NCBI GenBank assembly: GCA_025352865.1
Contig: JANXSB010000283.1
Location: 1-11,362, forward strand
Length of the DNA: 11,362 nucleotides
Direction: 5' to 3'
From: Chthoniobacter sp.
GTDB taxonomy: Bacteria > Verrucomicrobiota > Verrucomicrobiia > Chthoniobacterales > Chthoniobacteraceae
A program made the translations under genes and the position numbers. Shown here in pieces: positions 1 through 6,811 of the stretch (its first letter is position 1; each line of letters begins with the position of its first letter). A model generated the notes under the pieces. The model was not told the DNA's origin. It was given only the letters and a program-made list of their open reading frames with translations, and did not search any database.

Positions 1-860
1 AGGCGGACGACTTGCTCGACTTTGGCTTGAAGCGCATCGGGGATGTCGTCGAAGAGGAGGTGGGCTTCGTCGAAGAAAAAGACGAGCTTGGGTTTGTCGA
101 GGTCGCCGACTTCGGGCAGCCGCTCGAAGAGTTCGCTGAGGAGCCAGAGGAGCGCGGTGGCGTAGGTGCGCGGGTTGTTCATCAGCTTCTCGGCGGAGAG
201 GATGTTGATGACGCCGCGGCCATCGACGCTTTGGATGAAGTCGTCGAGATTGAGCGCGGGTTCGCCGAAAAACTTGTCGCCGCCCTGCTGCTGGAGCTGG
301 AGGAGGCTGCGCTGGATGGTGCCGACGCTGGCGGCGCTGACGTTGCCGTACTGAAGCGTGAGTTGCGCGGCGTTTTCGCCGATGAAGCGGAGCATCTCGC
401 GGAGGTCGTCGAGGTCGAGCAGGAGCAGCCCGTTTTCGTCGGCGACGCGGAAGAGGATTTGCAGGACGCCTTCCTGGGTGTCGTTGAGGCCGAGGACGCG
501 GGCGAGGAGGAGCGGGCCCATCTCGGAAATGGTGGCGCGGATGGGGTGGCCGTTTTCGCCGAAGATGTCCCAGTAGGTGACGGGGGAGCCGGTGAAGGTG
601 AAGCCGTCGAGCGCGAGCTGTTTGATGCGCTCGTCGATCTTCGGATTGGACGTGCCGGGCTGGGCCATGCCGCTGAGGTCGCCTTTCACGTCGGCCATAA
701 AAACGGGGACGCCGATGCGGCTGAAATTTTCGGCGAGACCTTGGAGGGTGATGGTTTTGCCGGTGCCGGTCGCGCCGGCGATGAGGCCGTGGCGGTTGGC
801 CATTTTCGGGTCGAAGAAAATTTCGTCGTGGCCTTTGGCGATGAGAAATGGGGTGGTCAT
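1..860 (-). CDS. HerA-like helicase / DUF853 (YjgR-type) ATPase, C-terminus cut by window edge
   Basis: The minus-strand frame from an ATG at 860-858 stays open to the window edge and gives 286 residues. Residues 29-36 are a perfect Walker A (GATGTGKT), and residues 259-267 a Walker B followed by Ala-His (LVFFFDEAH). Between them lie stretches typical of the DUF853/YjgR branch of the HerA-FtsK ATPases: FMADVKGDLSGMAQPG (around 53-68), a TYWDIFGENGHP segment (around 94-105) and an ISEMGPLLLARVL segment. The family is predicted to be cytoplasmic, ATP-driven and hexameric. The HerA name implies DNA translocation, but the YjgR subgroup has no settled role. About half of a usual 480-500-residue member is visible. 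The start fits the family, whose members begin only a few residues before the LIAGATGTGKT strand. There is no Shine-Dalgarno before it. It lies 62 bases downstream of the AEC transporter gene on the same strand. Confidence 0.9.
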   Translation of the reverse strand, partial: MTTPFLIAKGHDEIFFDPKMANRHGLIAGATGTGKTITLQGLAENFSRIGVPVFMADVKGDLSGMAQPGTSNPKIDERIKQLALDGFTFTGSPVTYWDIFGENGHPIRATISEMGPLLLARVLGLNDTQEGVLQILFRVADENGLLLLDLDDLREMLRFIGENAAQLTLQYGNVSAASVGTIQRSLLQLQQQGGDKFFGEPALNLDDFIQSVDGRGVINILSAEKLMNNPRTYATALLWLLSELFERLPEVGDLDKPKLVFFFDEAHLLFDDIPDALQAKVEQVVR

Positions 861-922
861 AATTTTTGGGAGGTGGCTGCGAAGCTAGGGCTGGCGCTGG
901 TTGCGGGGCGAGTGGAATGTTT

Positions 923-1873
923 TCACGCGCCGTGCAAAAACGCGATGAGCGCGGTGACGGTGAGCATGCTGGCGAGCGTGGAGTAGAAGACGGCGGCGGC
1001 GGCGAATTGGGAGTCGGCGTTGAACTCGTGGGCGAGGAGAGCGGTGTTGACGGCGGTGGGGAAGGAGGCGGAGACGATCATGATGGTGGCGTCCTCGCCG
1101 CGGAATCCGAAGAGCGGGACGAGCGCGACGGCGAGCAGCGGGGCGACGAGCAGGCGCAGGCCGAGCGCCCAGCCGAGGCGGGAGAAATTTTGCGCGACGC
1201 GTGTCTGCGAAAGCTGGACGCCGAGGGTGACGAGGGCGACGGCGACGAGGGCGTTGGAAAAATATTCGAGCGGCACCCAGAGCCAGCGGACGTTTTGCAC
1301 CGGCAGATGCAGCCAGCGCACGAGCAGCGCGGCAGCGACGGCCCACAATGAAATCTGCCGCAGCGCGGGCAAAAATGCGCGCCAGCCGGAGTGGTGCGTG
1401 GACGCGGCGAGGGCGAGGCCGATGGTGAAGCTGGCGACGTTTTGCGTGAGGACGATGAAGACCTGGAGCACGGGGCCCGCGCCGGGAAAGGCGAGGGCCA
1501 TGAGCGGGATGCCGTAGTTGCCTGAGTTGTAAAACATGGCGGCGAGTTGGAGCGCGCGGGTGTGCGGTCGGTCGTAGCCCATGAGCCGCCCGACGAGGGC
1601 GGCGAGGACGAACATGCTGGCGATGACGGCGACGGTGCAGCCGACGACGCGCGCGGCCTTTTCCCCCGCGAGGTCGGAACTGACGACGTGGACGAACATG
1701 AACGCGGGGACGAAGACGTAGATGTTCAGCTTGACGAGCGTGCCGAGGTCGAGCCGGGCGCGGCGGTCGAGCAGCCAGCCACAGCCGAACATGACGAGGA
1801 TGGGCAGGAGGACCTGGGTGAAGACTTTCGCGAGGAGCACGGCGGGTGTGTGGAGAAAATGCGGCACGGCCAA
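923..1873 (-). CDS. AEC-family (auxin efflux carrier-like) membrane transporter
   Basis: A 316-residue, strongly hydrophobic protein with about ten predicted membrane helices, the usual size and architecture of bacterial AEC transporters (Mem_trans, PF03547). The first helix (around residues 16-34, FTQVLLPILVMFGCGWLLD) and the discontinuous-helix motif FYNSGNYGIPLMALAFP (around 114-130) are characteristic. A second conserved segment near the C-terminus, SASFPTAVNTALLA, matches the pseudo-repeat half. Members export organic anions such as malate or malonate, or auxin-like acids, through the inner membrane; the substrate cannot be told from sequence. The longest frame begins with TTG at 1873, only three bases from a terminator stem. 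A GTG at 1840-1838 starts closer to the first helix and may be the true start. No Shine-Dalgarno is evident at either. It is co-directional with the HerA-like gene downstream. Confidence 0.88.
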   Translation of the reverse strand: MAVPHFLHTPAVLLAKVFTQVLLPILVMFGCGWLLDRRARLDLGTLVKLNIYVFVPAFMFVHVVSSDLAGEKAARVVGCTVAVIASMFVLAALVGRLMGYDRPHTRALQLAAMFYNSGNYGIPLMALAFPGAGPVLQVFIVLTQNVASFTIGLALAASTHHSGWRAFLPALRQISLWAVAAALLVRWLHLPVQNVRWLWVPLEYFSNALVAVALVTLGVQLSQTRVAQNFSRLGWALGLRLLVAPLLAVALVPLFGFRGEDATIMIVSASFPTAVNTALLAHEFNADSQFAAAAVFYSTLASMLTVTALIAFLHGA

Positions 1874-1876
1874 AAC

Positions 1877-1908
1877 AAAAAACGCGAGCGGTGAAGCTCG
1901 CGTTTTTT
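1877..1908 (-). terminator. Rho-independent terminator of the secreted-protein gene
   Basis: A perfect inverted repeat: 13-base arms at 1877-1889 and 1896-1908 around a 6-base loop. The arms contain the GC block CGCGAGC/GCTCGCG, flanked by six A on one side and six T on the other, so the hairpin can terminate transcription in both directions. On the minus strand it begins 18 bases after the stop codon of the secreted-protein gene. Its distal end is only three bases from the longest possible start of the AEC transporter gene. Confidence 0.9.
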
Positions 1909-1926
1909 GGAAGTCGAGGGCGGACG

Positions 1927-3240
1927 CTAGAGGGGGCTCAACGGCAAAAGCGGCGGGAGGCCGCGTCGGGTGAGGTTCGGCGGAAAGCCGAGCGAGCCCG
2001 GCAGATACGGAGAGCCGGCTGGCCCCAGGCCGATCGGGTCGTTTTTCGGATCCTTGGGATCCATCGGCCCTTCGGCAATTTCCTTGGCGTCCTTGCCGTC
2101 CGCACCGCTGTAGCCGGCGACGACTTCGGGCTTCAAGCCGACTTCGTAATCGTTGAGCGAGAGCGCACCGAAGGAATCGAGTTCGCGGATCGTCAGTGTG
2201 TCGTTGGGATTCACGGGCGTCCAGCGGACGACGAGCTTCACGGCCTGCACGGCGGGGAAGTCCACGCTGGCGCGGGAAGTGGTGCCGTCGAGGACGATGC
2301 TGGTCGTGGGCGTGCGGCCTTCGAGCGAGACGGGCTTGGCTGCCGCCGGTGCCGAGTTTGGCGCGGGAATGCTCGCGGGTGTGATGGCGGCTTCGGCGGC
2401 GTCGCCGATGGCGAAAAATTCGAGCCTGCCCTTGGTGGCACCGTCGGTGAGCAGCGCGATGCGCGAGATCGACTGGGTGCCGTTGTAGGCGATGACCGCG
2501 CCGGATTCGTTGGTCGAGGCGTTCAGCGTGAGGCCGCTTTCCGGGTTGTCGTCGATGGCTTTCTGCCAGGGCAGGAAACCGTCCGGTGCATTGGCGCTCG
2601 TGACGCGGCCCTGGGCGTAGAGGCCGTTGAGGTTGAATGCGGTCTTGTTATTGACGTACTGGCCGAAGATGGCGCGTGCATCAATGGCGGCTTCGCGCTT
2701 GCGCAGATTGTAATCCACGGCGGAGCGCTCGCCGTAGAGATACATGCTGAACAGCGGACCCGGATCGGCGATGTCCGTCTGGATCAAAACATATTTTGCG
2801 AAGCGGCTGAAGGGCTTCGTGAGCTTCTTTTCGTTGATGGAATCGAAGGGGATATTCTGTGCGAGAGGCGACCATGATTTTGCGCCGGGGGCCGCGGGTT
2901 CATCGCCCGCGTAGATCGAGACGGTGCCGGCCGCGGGCCGCGAGGAGACGCTGAAATTGGAGAGCATTTCGGGCTCGGGCAGTGCGATCAGGTAGCTCTG
3001 CTTGCCGGCCATGACCGGCCAGCCCGTGGTGATGTCGTCATCCAGCCAAGCCGCGGCGGCTTCGGTTGGAACGAATGTTTGATTTGCCGGATTGAAAACG
3101 AAGAGATTCGCGCCGAGATGCTGGCGGGCGAAGTTCTTCGGAAACACTTGGAGTTGCTTGGTGGCGGGATCGCCTTCCGCGGCGACGGCGAGCGTGGCGC
3201 AGACGGCCGAGACGAGTGACACGATGGATGTGGTCTTCAT
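1927..3240 (-). CDS. Secreted protein of unknown function with two discoidin-like modules and a Pro/Gly-rich tail
   Basis: 437 residues from an ATG at 3240-3238. Residues 1-21 form a Sec signal peptide (two-residue basic start, hydrophobic core, cleavage near AVAA-EG), so the mature protein is periplasmic or extracellular. Two stretches, about 60-171 and 224-366, resemble degenerate F5/8-type C (discoidin) beta-sandwiches. Each starts with a 'W-acidic-Asp' strand (AWLDDDITTGW; WQKAIDDNPESG). The second ends with a strand like KLVVRWTPV and then LTIRELDSFGAL, the usual closing strands of that fold. Such modules bind sugars or cell-surface ligands. The final 70 residues are low-complexity, rich in Pro, Gly, Asp and Leu, with a DPKDPKNDP run. 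I do not recognise a named family, and the discoidin assignment is fold-level inference. A promoter candidate and a perfect terminator suggest it is transcribed as a single gene. Confidence 0.82.
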   Translation of the reverse strand: MKTTSIVSLVSAVCATLAVAAEGDPATKQLQVFPKNFARQHLGANLFVFNPANQTFVPTEAAAAWLDDDITTGWPVMAGKQSYLIALPEPEMLSNFSVSSRPAAGTVSIYAGDEPAAPGAKSWSPLAQNIPFDSINEKKLTKPFSRFAKYVLIQTDIADPGPLFSMYLYGERSAVDYNLRKREAAIDARAIFGQYVNNKTAFNLNGLYAQGRVTSANAPDGFLPWQKAIDDNPESGLTLNASTNESGAVIAYNGTQSISRIALLTDGATKGRLEFFAIGDAAEAAITPASIPAPNSAPAAAKPVSLEGRTPTTSIVLDGTTSRASVDFPAVQAVKLVVRWTPVNPNDTLTIRELDSFGALSLNDYEVGLKPEVVAGYSGADGKDAKEIAEGPMDPKDPKNDPIGLGPAGSPYLPGSLGFPPNLTRRGLPPLLPLSPL

Positions 3241-3270
3241 ATGTTTTACCCCGTTTAGGGATTTCTGAGG

Positions 3271-3284
3271 TTGATTGGAATCAA
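3271..3284. promoter_or_regulatory. 14-base palindrome in the leader of the secreted-protein gene (possible operator)
   Basis: TTGATT-GG-AATCAA has 6-base arms that are perfect inverted repeats with a 2-base centre. It lies between the candidate promoter and the ATG at 3240, followed on the plus strand by the self-complementary AAAATTTT. A dimeric regulator site is possible, but short AT-rich palindromes also arise by chance and no second copy was noticed. Confidence 0.25.
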
Positions 3285-3331
3285 AATTTTCAAAACTCGA
3301 ATGGGCGATCGTCGTTCTGGAAATTTGAGCG

Positions 3332-3359
3332 AGTATGGTGAATTTTCTCAGCGTGACAA
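3332..3359 (-). promoter_or_regulatory. Candidate sigma-70-type promoter for the secreted-protein gene
   Basis: On the minus strand the -35 box reads TTGTCA (5 of 6 to consensus, bases 3359-3354), followed by a 16-base spacer and a -10 box CATACT (4 of 6, bases 3337-3332). Transcription would start near 3325, giving a leader of about 85 bases before the ATG at 3240. It was found by eye against the E. coli consensus, and promoter rules in Verrucomicrobiota are less well known. Confidence 0.35.
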
Positions 3360-3538
3360 GAATTATTTTAAGAATCTATGGGGCCGAAACGCACGGATGG
3401 GCGTGTGGCATCTTTGGCGTTGGCAAAGATCTGCAAAGTCGCTAACGAATGCCGCGAATGGTTCGCCAAGTGCTGAGGAAGGATTTTCCGCGTCTTGGCC
3501 AACTTCGATCATAGAAAAAACCCATCTACTCCAACTCC

Positions 3539-6500
3539 GTGAATACCGACGACTCCAACTCTCCTAAAAATTCTCCAGCTGCGCCGCCACAATTTTCGGA
3601 AGGGCAAAAGCTCGCCGGTTGTTACGGGCTGAAACGGCGCATCGCCGGCGCTGATGAAACCGAAATCTGGCTCGCCCACGATGAGGTGCTCGGCAAAGAC
3701 GTTTCCCTCCATTTCGTCCCGACCACATTGATCGGCGATGCTGCGGCGATGAGCGAGTTGCGGCGCGAGGTCAAACGCACCCGACAGTTGATTCATCCGA
3801 ATATTCTGCGCGTCTATGACCTCGTCGAGGACGCGGACTGGGCGGCGATTTCGATGGATGCGTTCGATGGGGAATCGCTGGCCGTGCGGCTGGCGAAAAC
3901 CGCCGGCGCAGGTTTCGATATTGCGGTGATGCAGCCGTGGGTCGCGCCGCTTTGCCAGACGCTGGAAGATGCGCACAAGATCAACGTCGTGCATCGCGAT
4001 GTCGCGCCCGGCAGCGTTTTTCTCGGCGCGGACGGCAAAGTGTTTGTCGCCAGCTTCGGCATCGGCCGCTGCATCGCGGATGCGGTGTCGCGGATTTCCG
4101 GGAAACAAAATCCGCGCCTCGCGGCGGGCAGTCCGCAGCAGCTCGACGGCGCTGCGGCCACGCGGCTGGATGATGTCTATGCGGTCGGCGCGCTGTTGTT
4201 TCAATCCTTGACGGGCGCGCTCCCATTCGCTGGCGATGATGTGCCGGGGCAGATTCGCAAGGCCGCACCGGCGGCGGTTTCGAGTTTGCGCAGCAAAGAC
4301 GCCGCGCCGGTTGCCGCGGCGTGGGAAAAGACGATCGCCGCGTGTCTGGAGAAAAGGCCCGAAGCCCGTCCGCAGGGGGCGTCGGAAATCGCCCGGCGAT
4401 TGCTGGCTGCGGGAGCGGAACAGGAGCCCGTCGTTGCGCCGGTGGTGGTGGCGCCGAAAAAAATCGCACCGGCTGAATCATCCGCGCCGGTGGTTGCGAC
4501 GACATCGGTCTCGGAAACCGCCAGGACCGCACCGCTGGCCGCGACGAAGACGCGGAGCGAACCGCCCGCGACACCCTCGAAGCCGGTGGCGACGTCGGCG
4601 AGCAAGAGCAAATTTGCGCCCGACGTTTATTCCAACCTGGCTCCCGAGCGGTCGCGTTTTCCCGCGCTGGGCTTTGCCGTCGCCGCCGGGCTGATCGTCA
4701 TCGGCGCGGCGGGTTATTATTTTAATGATCAGGGCCGGGGAAACCAAGGTGCCGATGCGGCTGCCGGACTTACTGCCACCGAGCCGTCCGAGGGTTCTGA
4801 GCTGCGCTCGGTCAATAACCGTATCGAGACTCTGGCACCGCCCGCGCCCCAGGCGACCGTGGAAACTCCCGAGCCTGCGCCGGTGGTCGAGCCTGCGATT
4901 GCACCGGCCCCATTAAAACCCGCCGCGCTCCTGGCCGCCGCCGCACCCGCCGCTACGCCGGTTCCTGCGCCTGCGGCGGCAGCGGGCGATGAGGACAAGG
5001 CGGTCGCGGAAAAGGCGGCGGCTTTGGAAAAGATCAAACAGGCCGCGCTCGCGGCGGAAAAATCCCGCGAGGACATGGAGAAACAGCAGCAGCATGCTGA
5101 TGCCGCCGTCGCCGAAGCGCAAAAGGCCGTGGAGCAAAAAACCAAGGCGATGGGCGCGGTTAAAAAGGGCGTTGATGAAGTGCTGGCCCAACGCAAGAAA
5201 CTCGAGGACGAACAGAAAGCCGCTGACCTCGCCGCCGAACAGGCCCGCCAGCTTGCCGCCGAAAAAGCGCGCGTTGCCGATGCTGCGAAAAAGGCGATCG
5301 CCGACCTCGAAAGCAAGAACAAGGAAAAGCTGGTGGCGCAGGACAAGGCCGATGCCGAAATCCAGGCGCTGCAAAAAACTCTCGCCGACCGGCAGCAGTC
5401 CGCGGCGGGTGTGGCCAAGGCAGCCACCGACGCCGAAGCATTGCGGCAGCAAAATCTTGCGATGATCAAGCAGGGCGAGCAGGAAGTCGAACAGGCGAAA
5501 CTCGCCGCCGTCGAAACACGCCGGCTGCGCGAAGAAGCCGAGGCCGAACGCCGCAAGCTGGGTCAGGAATTGGCGGAGATGCAGAAGATGATGGAGAGGA
5601 AAAAAGCCGAGATCGAAGACCGGCTGAAGAAGCTCGAAAATCCCGCTGCCAAGCCGGCGGTCGTCGCTCCCGCTCCCGAGTCCGTCAAGGTGCCTGAACC
5701 AAAGCCCGTCGAAAAACCGTCCACGCCGATGCCCGCAGTCAAACTGGTTTCCGCTGAACTTCCGGCTCCTGCAACTCCAGCACCGGCCACGCCCGTCCCG
5801 GTGGCTGTCCTGCCAAAGCCCGTCGTTCCTCCGCCGGTTCCTGCGCCGCCTGCCCCGGTCGCCATCGAGCCCAAACCCGCGGTGCCCGCGCCCGTCGCAG
5901 CCGAGCCGACCCAACTGGTCATGAAGACCGAGCCCGAAAAGCTGGCCGCTCTCACACCACCCGCAGTCCCGAAGCCCGCGGTCCCCGCCACCGGTGGGGA
6001 AAACAGTCTCGGCCAGCGCTTCTCCCCCGTGGGAGACGTGGACTTCTGCGTCTGGCAGACGCGCGTCAAGGACTTCGACGTTTTCGCCCGCGCCGTGAAT
6101 CTCAAGTCCTCCGCGTGGCGCGGTCCCGGCTTCAAACAGGGGCCCGATCACCCGGTCGTCAATGTCACTTGGGTCGAGGCCGTCGCCTTTTGCAAATGGC
6201 TTACCGATCTCGAGCACAAGGACGGAACCCTGGCCGCGGCCCAATTTTACCGCCTGCCGACCGATCTCGAATGGAGCAAAGCCGTCGGGCTGCCCGAGGA
6301 ATCTGGCCGGACTCCCGAGGCCCGCGACATGGGCGTGTCGGATGTCTATCCGTGGGGCACCCAATGGCCGCCGCCACCGAAATCCGGCAACTACACCGGC
6401 GAAGAAACCGGTTCCGATGTCGCGATCAAGGGCTACGACGACGGCTTTGCGTGGACCTCGCCGGTCGGCAGTTTTCCGCCCAACAAGTTCGGCCTCTACG

Positions 6501-6712
6501 ACATGGGCGGCAACGTCTGGCAGTGGTGCATGGACCCGTGGAATAACGACTCCAAGGCGAAGGTTCTGCGCGGCGCCTCGTGGTACAATGGCGCGCTCAA
6601 ACTCAGCCTCCTTTCCTCCTGCCGCGTCCATGCCTCGCCCGACAGCAGCACGGACAACTATGGCTTCCGCATCGTGCGCGCCTCGGAGTCCGGCAGACCC
6701 GGAAAAAAGTAA
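3539..6712 (+). CDS. Membrane-spanning pseudokinase with long coiled coil and FGE/sulfatase-modifying-like C-terminal domain
   Basis: 1057 residues. Residues 24-290 have the layout of a PknB-type Ser/Thr kinase: an HPNIL strand (86-90), an HRD loop (152-154), a DDVYAVGALLFQSLTGALPF segment (211-230) and a final RPEARP (273-278). Key residues are changed: H58 for the ATP-binding Lys, no glycine loop, A156 and V159-V160 around the catalytic loop, S172 for the DFG Asp, and SPQQ for SPEQ. The aspartate of HRD remains. One membrane helix (about 374-396), preceded by R371 and R373, puts the kinase in the cytoplasm and the rest in the periplasm. Then come a Pro/Ala-rich stretch (about 432-482), a charged coiled coil (484-700), a second Pro-rich linker (701-818) and an FGE-sulfatase fold (821-1050) with VNVTWVEAVAFCKWL, YRLPTDLEWSKA and GLYDMGGNVWQW. 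Both FGE catalytic cysteines are absent. GTG is the only sensible start: TAG lies in frame at 3512 and the next ATG is residue 71. Likely a non-catalytic sensor or scaffold. Confidence 0.92.
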   Translation: MNTDDSNSPKNSPAAPPQFSEGQKLAGCYGLKRRIAGADETEIWLAHDEVLGKDVSLHFVPTTLIGDAAAMSELRREVKRTRQLIHPNILRVYDLVEDADWAAISMDAFDGESLAVRLAKTAGAGFDIAVMQPWVAPLCQTLEDAHKINVVHRDVAPGSVFLGADGKVFVASFGIGRCIADAVSRISGKQNPRLAAGSPQQLDGAAATRLDDVYAVGALLFQSLTGALPFAGDDVPGQIRKAAPAAVSSLRSKDAAPVAAAWEKTIAACLEKRPEARPQGASEIARRLLAAGAEQEPVVAPVVVAPKKIAPAESSAPVVATTSVSETARTAPLAATKTRSEPPATPSKPVATSASKSKFAPDVYSNLAPERSRFPALGFAVAAGLIVIGAAGYYFNDQGRGNQGADAAAGLTATEPSEGSELRSVNNRIETLAPPAPQATVETPEPAPVVEPAIAPAPLKPAALLAAAAPAATPVPAPAAAAGDEDKAVAEKAAALEKIKQAALAAEKSREDMEKQQQHADAAVAEAQKAVEQKTKAMGAVKKGVDEVLAQRKKLEDEQKAADLAAEQARQLAAEKARVADAAKKAIADLESKNKEKLVAQDKADAEIQALQKTLADRQQSAAGVAKAATDAEALRQQNLAMIKQGEQEVEQAKLAAVETRRLREEAEAERRKLGQELAEMQKMMERKKAEIEDRLKKLENPAAKPAVVAPAPESVKVPEPKPVEKPSTPMPAVKLVSAELPAPATPAPATPVPVAVLPKPVVPPPVPAPPAPVAIEPKPAVPAPVAAEPTQLVMKTEPEKLAALTPPAVPKPAVPATGGENSLGQRFSPVGDVDFCVWQTRVKDFDVFARAVNLKSSAWRGPGFKQGPDHPVVNVTWVEAVAFCKWLTDLEHKDGTLAAAQFYRLPTDLEWSKAVGLPEESGRTPEARDMGVSDVYPWGTQWPPPPKSGNYTGEETGSDVAIKGYDDGFAWTSPVGSFPPNKFGLYDMGGNVWQWCMDPWNNDSKAKVLRGASWYNGALKLSLLSSCRVHASPDSSTDNYGFRIVRASESGRPGKK

Positions 6713-6811
6713 CGATTCCGGCGGTCTTTGGAACGCCGCGTTTTTGACGTTGCTATTCCCCCCGGTTTCAGAAAATGTCCGCGCCCAACACCCATCTGAC
6801 AGTTGACCACT
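6713..6811 (+). other. 99-base spacer with weak hairpin and possible promoter
   Basis: This is the only sizeable gap among the four plus-strand genes. It begins with a 5-bp GC hairpin (CGGCG at 6719-6723 with CGCCG at 6734-6738) followed by CGTTTTT, which is at best a weak terminator. The T-run leads into TTGACG (6744-6749), a 5 of 6 match to a -35 box, but no good -10 follows at the normal distance; GAAAAT at 6771-6776 is too far. The exporter genes may therefore have their own promoter or share a transcript with the pseudokinase gene by read-through. Confidence 0.3.

Larger units (their letters stand above)
3241..3538. other. Divergent intergenic promoter region, 298 bases
   Basis: This stretch separates the secreted-protein gene (minus) from the kinase-like gene (plus) and is visibly richer in A and T than its surroundings. 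I see no convincing gene in it. It holds a good minus-strand promoter candidate and a palindrome, both listed separately. It also holds a weaker plus-strand candidate for the kinase-like gene: TTGGCA at 3420-3425, a 17-base spacer, then TAACGA at 3443-3448, whose -10 match is poor. No Shine-Dalgarno precedes the GTG at 3539. Confidence 0.6.

Noticed and set aside
12..986. Long plus-strand frame (324 codons) over the HerA-like gene
   Set aside because: It is opposite intact Walker A and Walker B motifs on the minus strand, and its translation is an implausible Glu/Asp/Val/Gly-rich sequence spanning the gap into the next gene.
1846..2877. Plus-strand frame of 343 codons over the secreted-protein gene
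   Set aside because: It runs through the terminator hairpin and opposite a gene with a signal peptide, has no domain signal, and has the composition of an antisense shadow.
3271..3567. Small plus-strand frame (98 codons) in the divergent promoter region
   Set aside because: It needs a TTG start inside a palindrome, has no ribosome binding site, overlaps the start of the pseudokinase gene in another frame and has no recognisable content.
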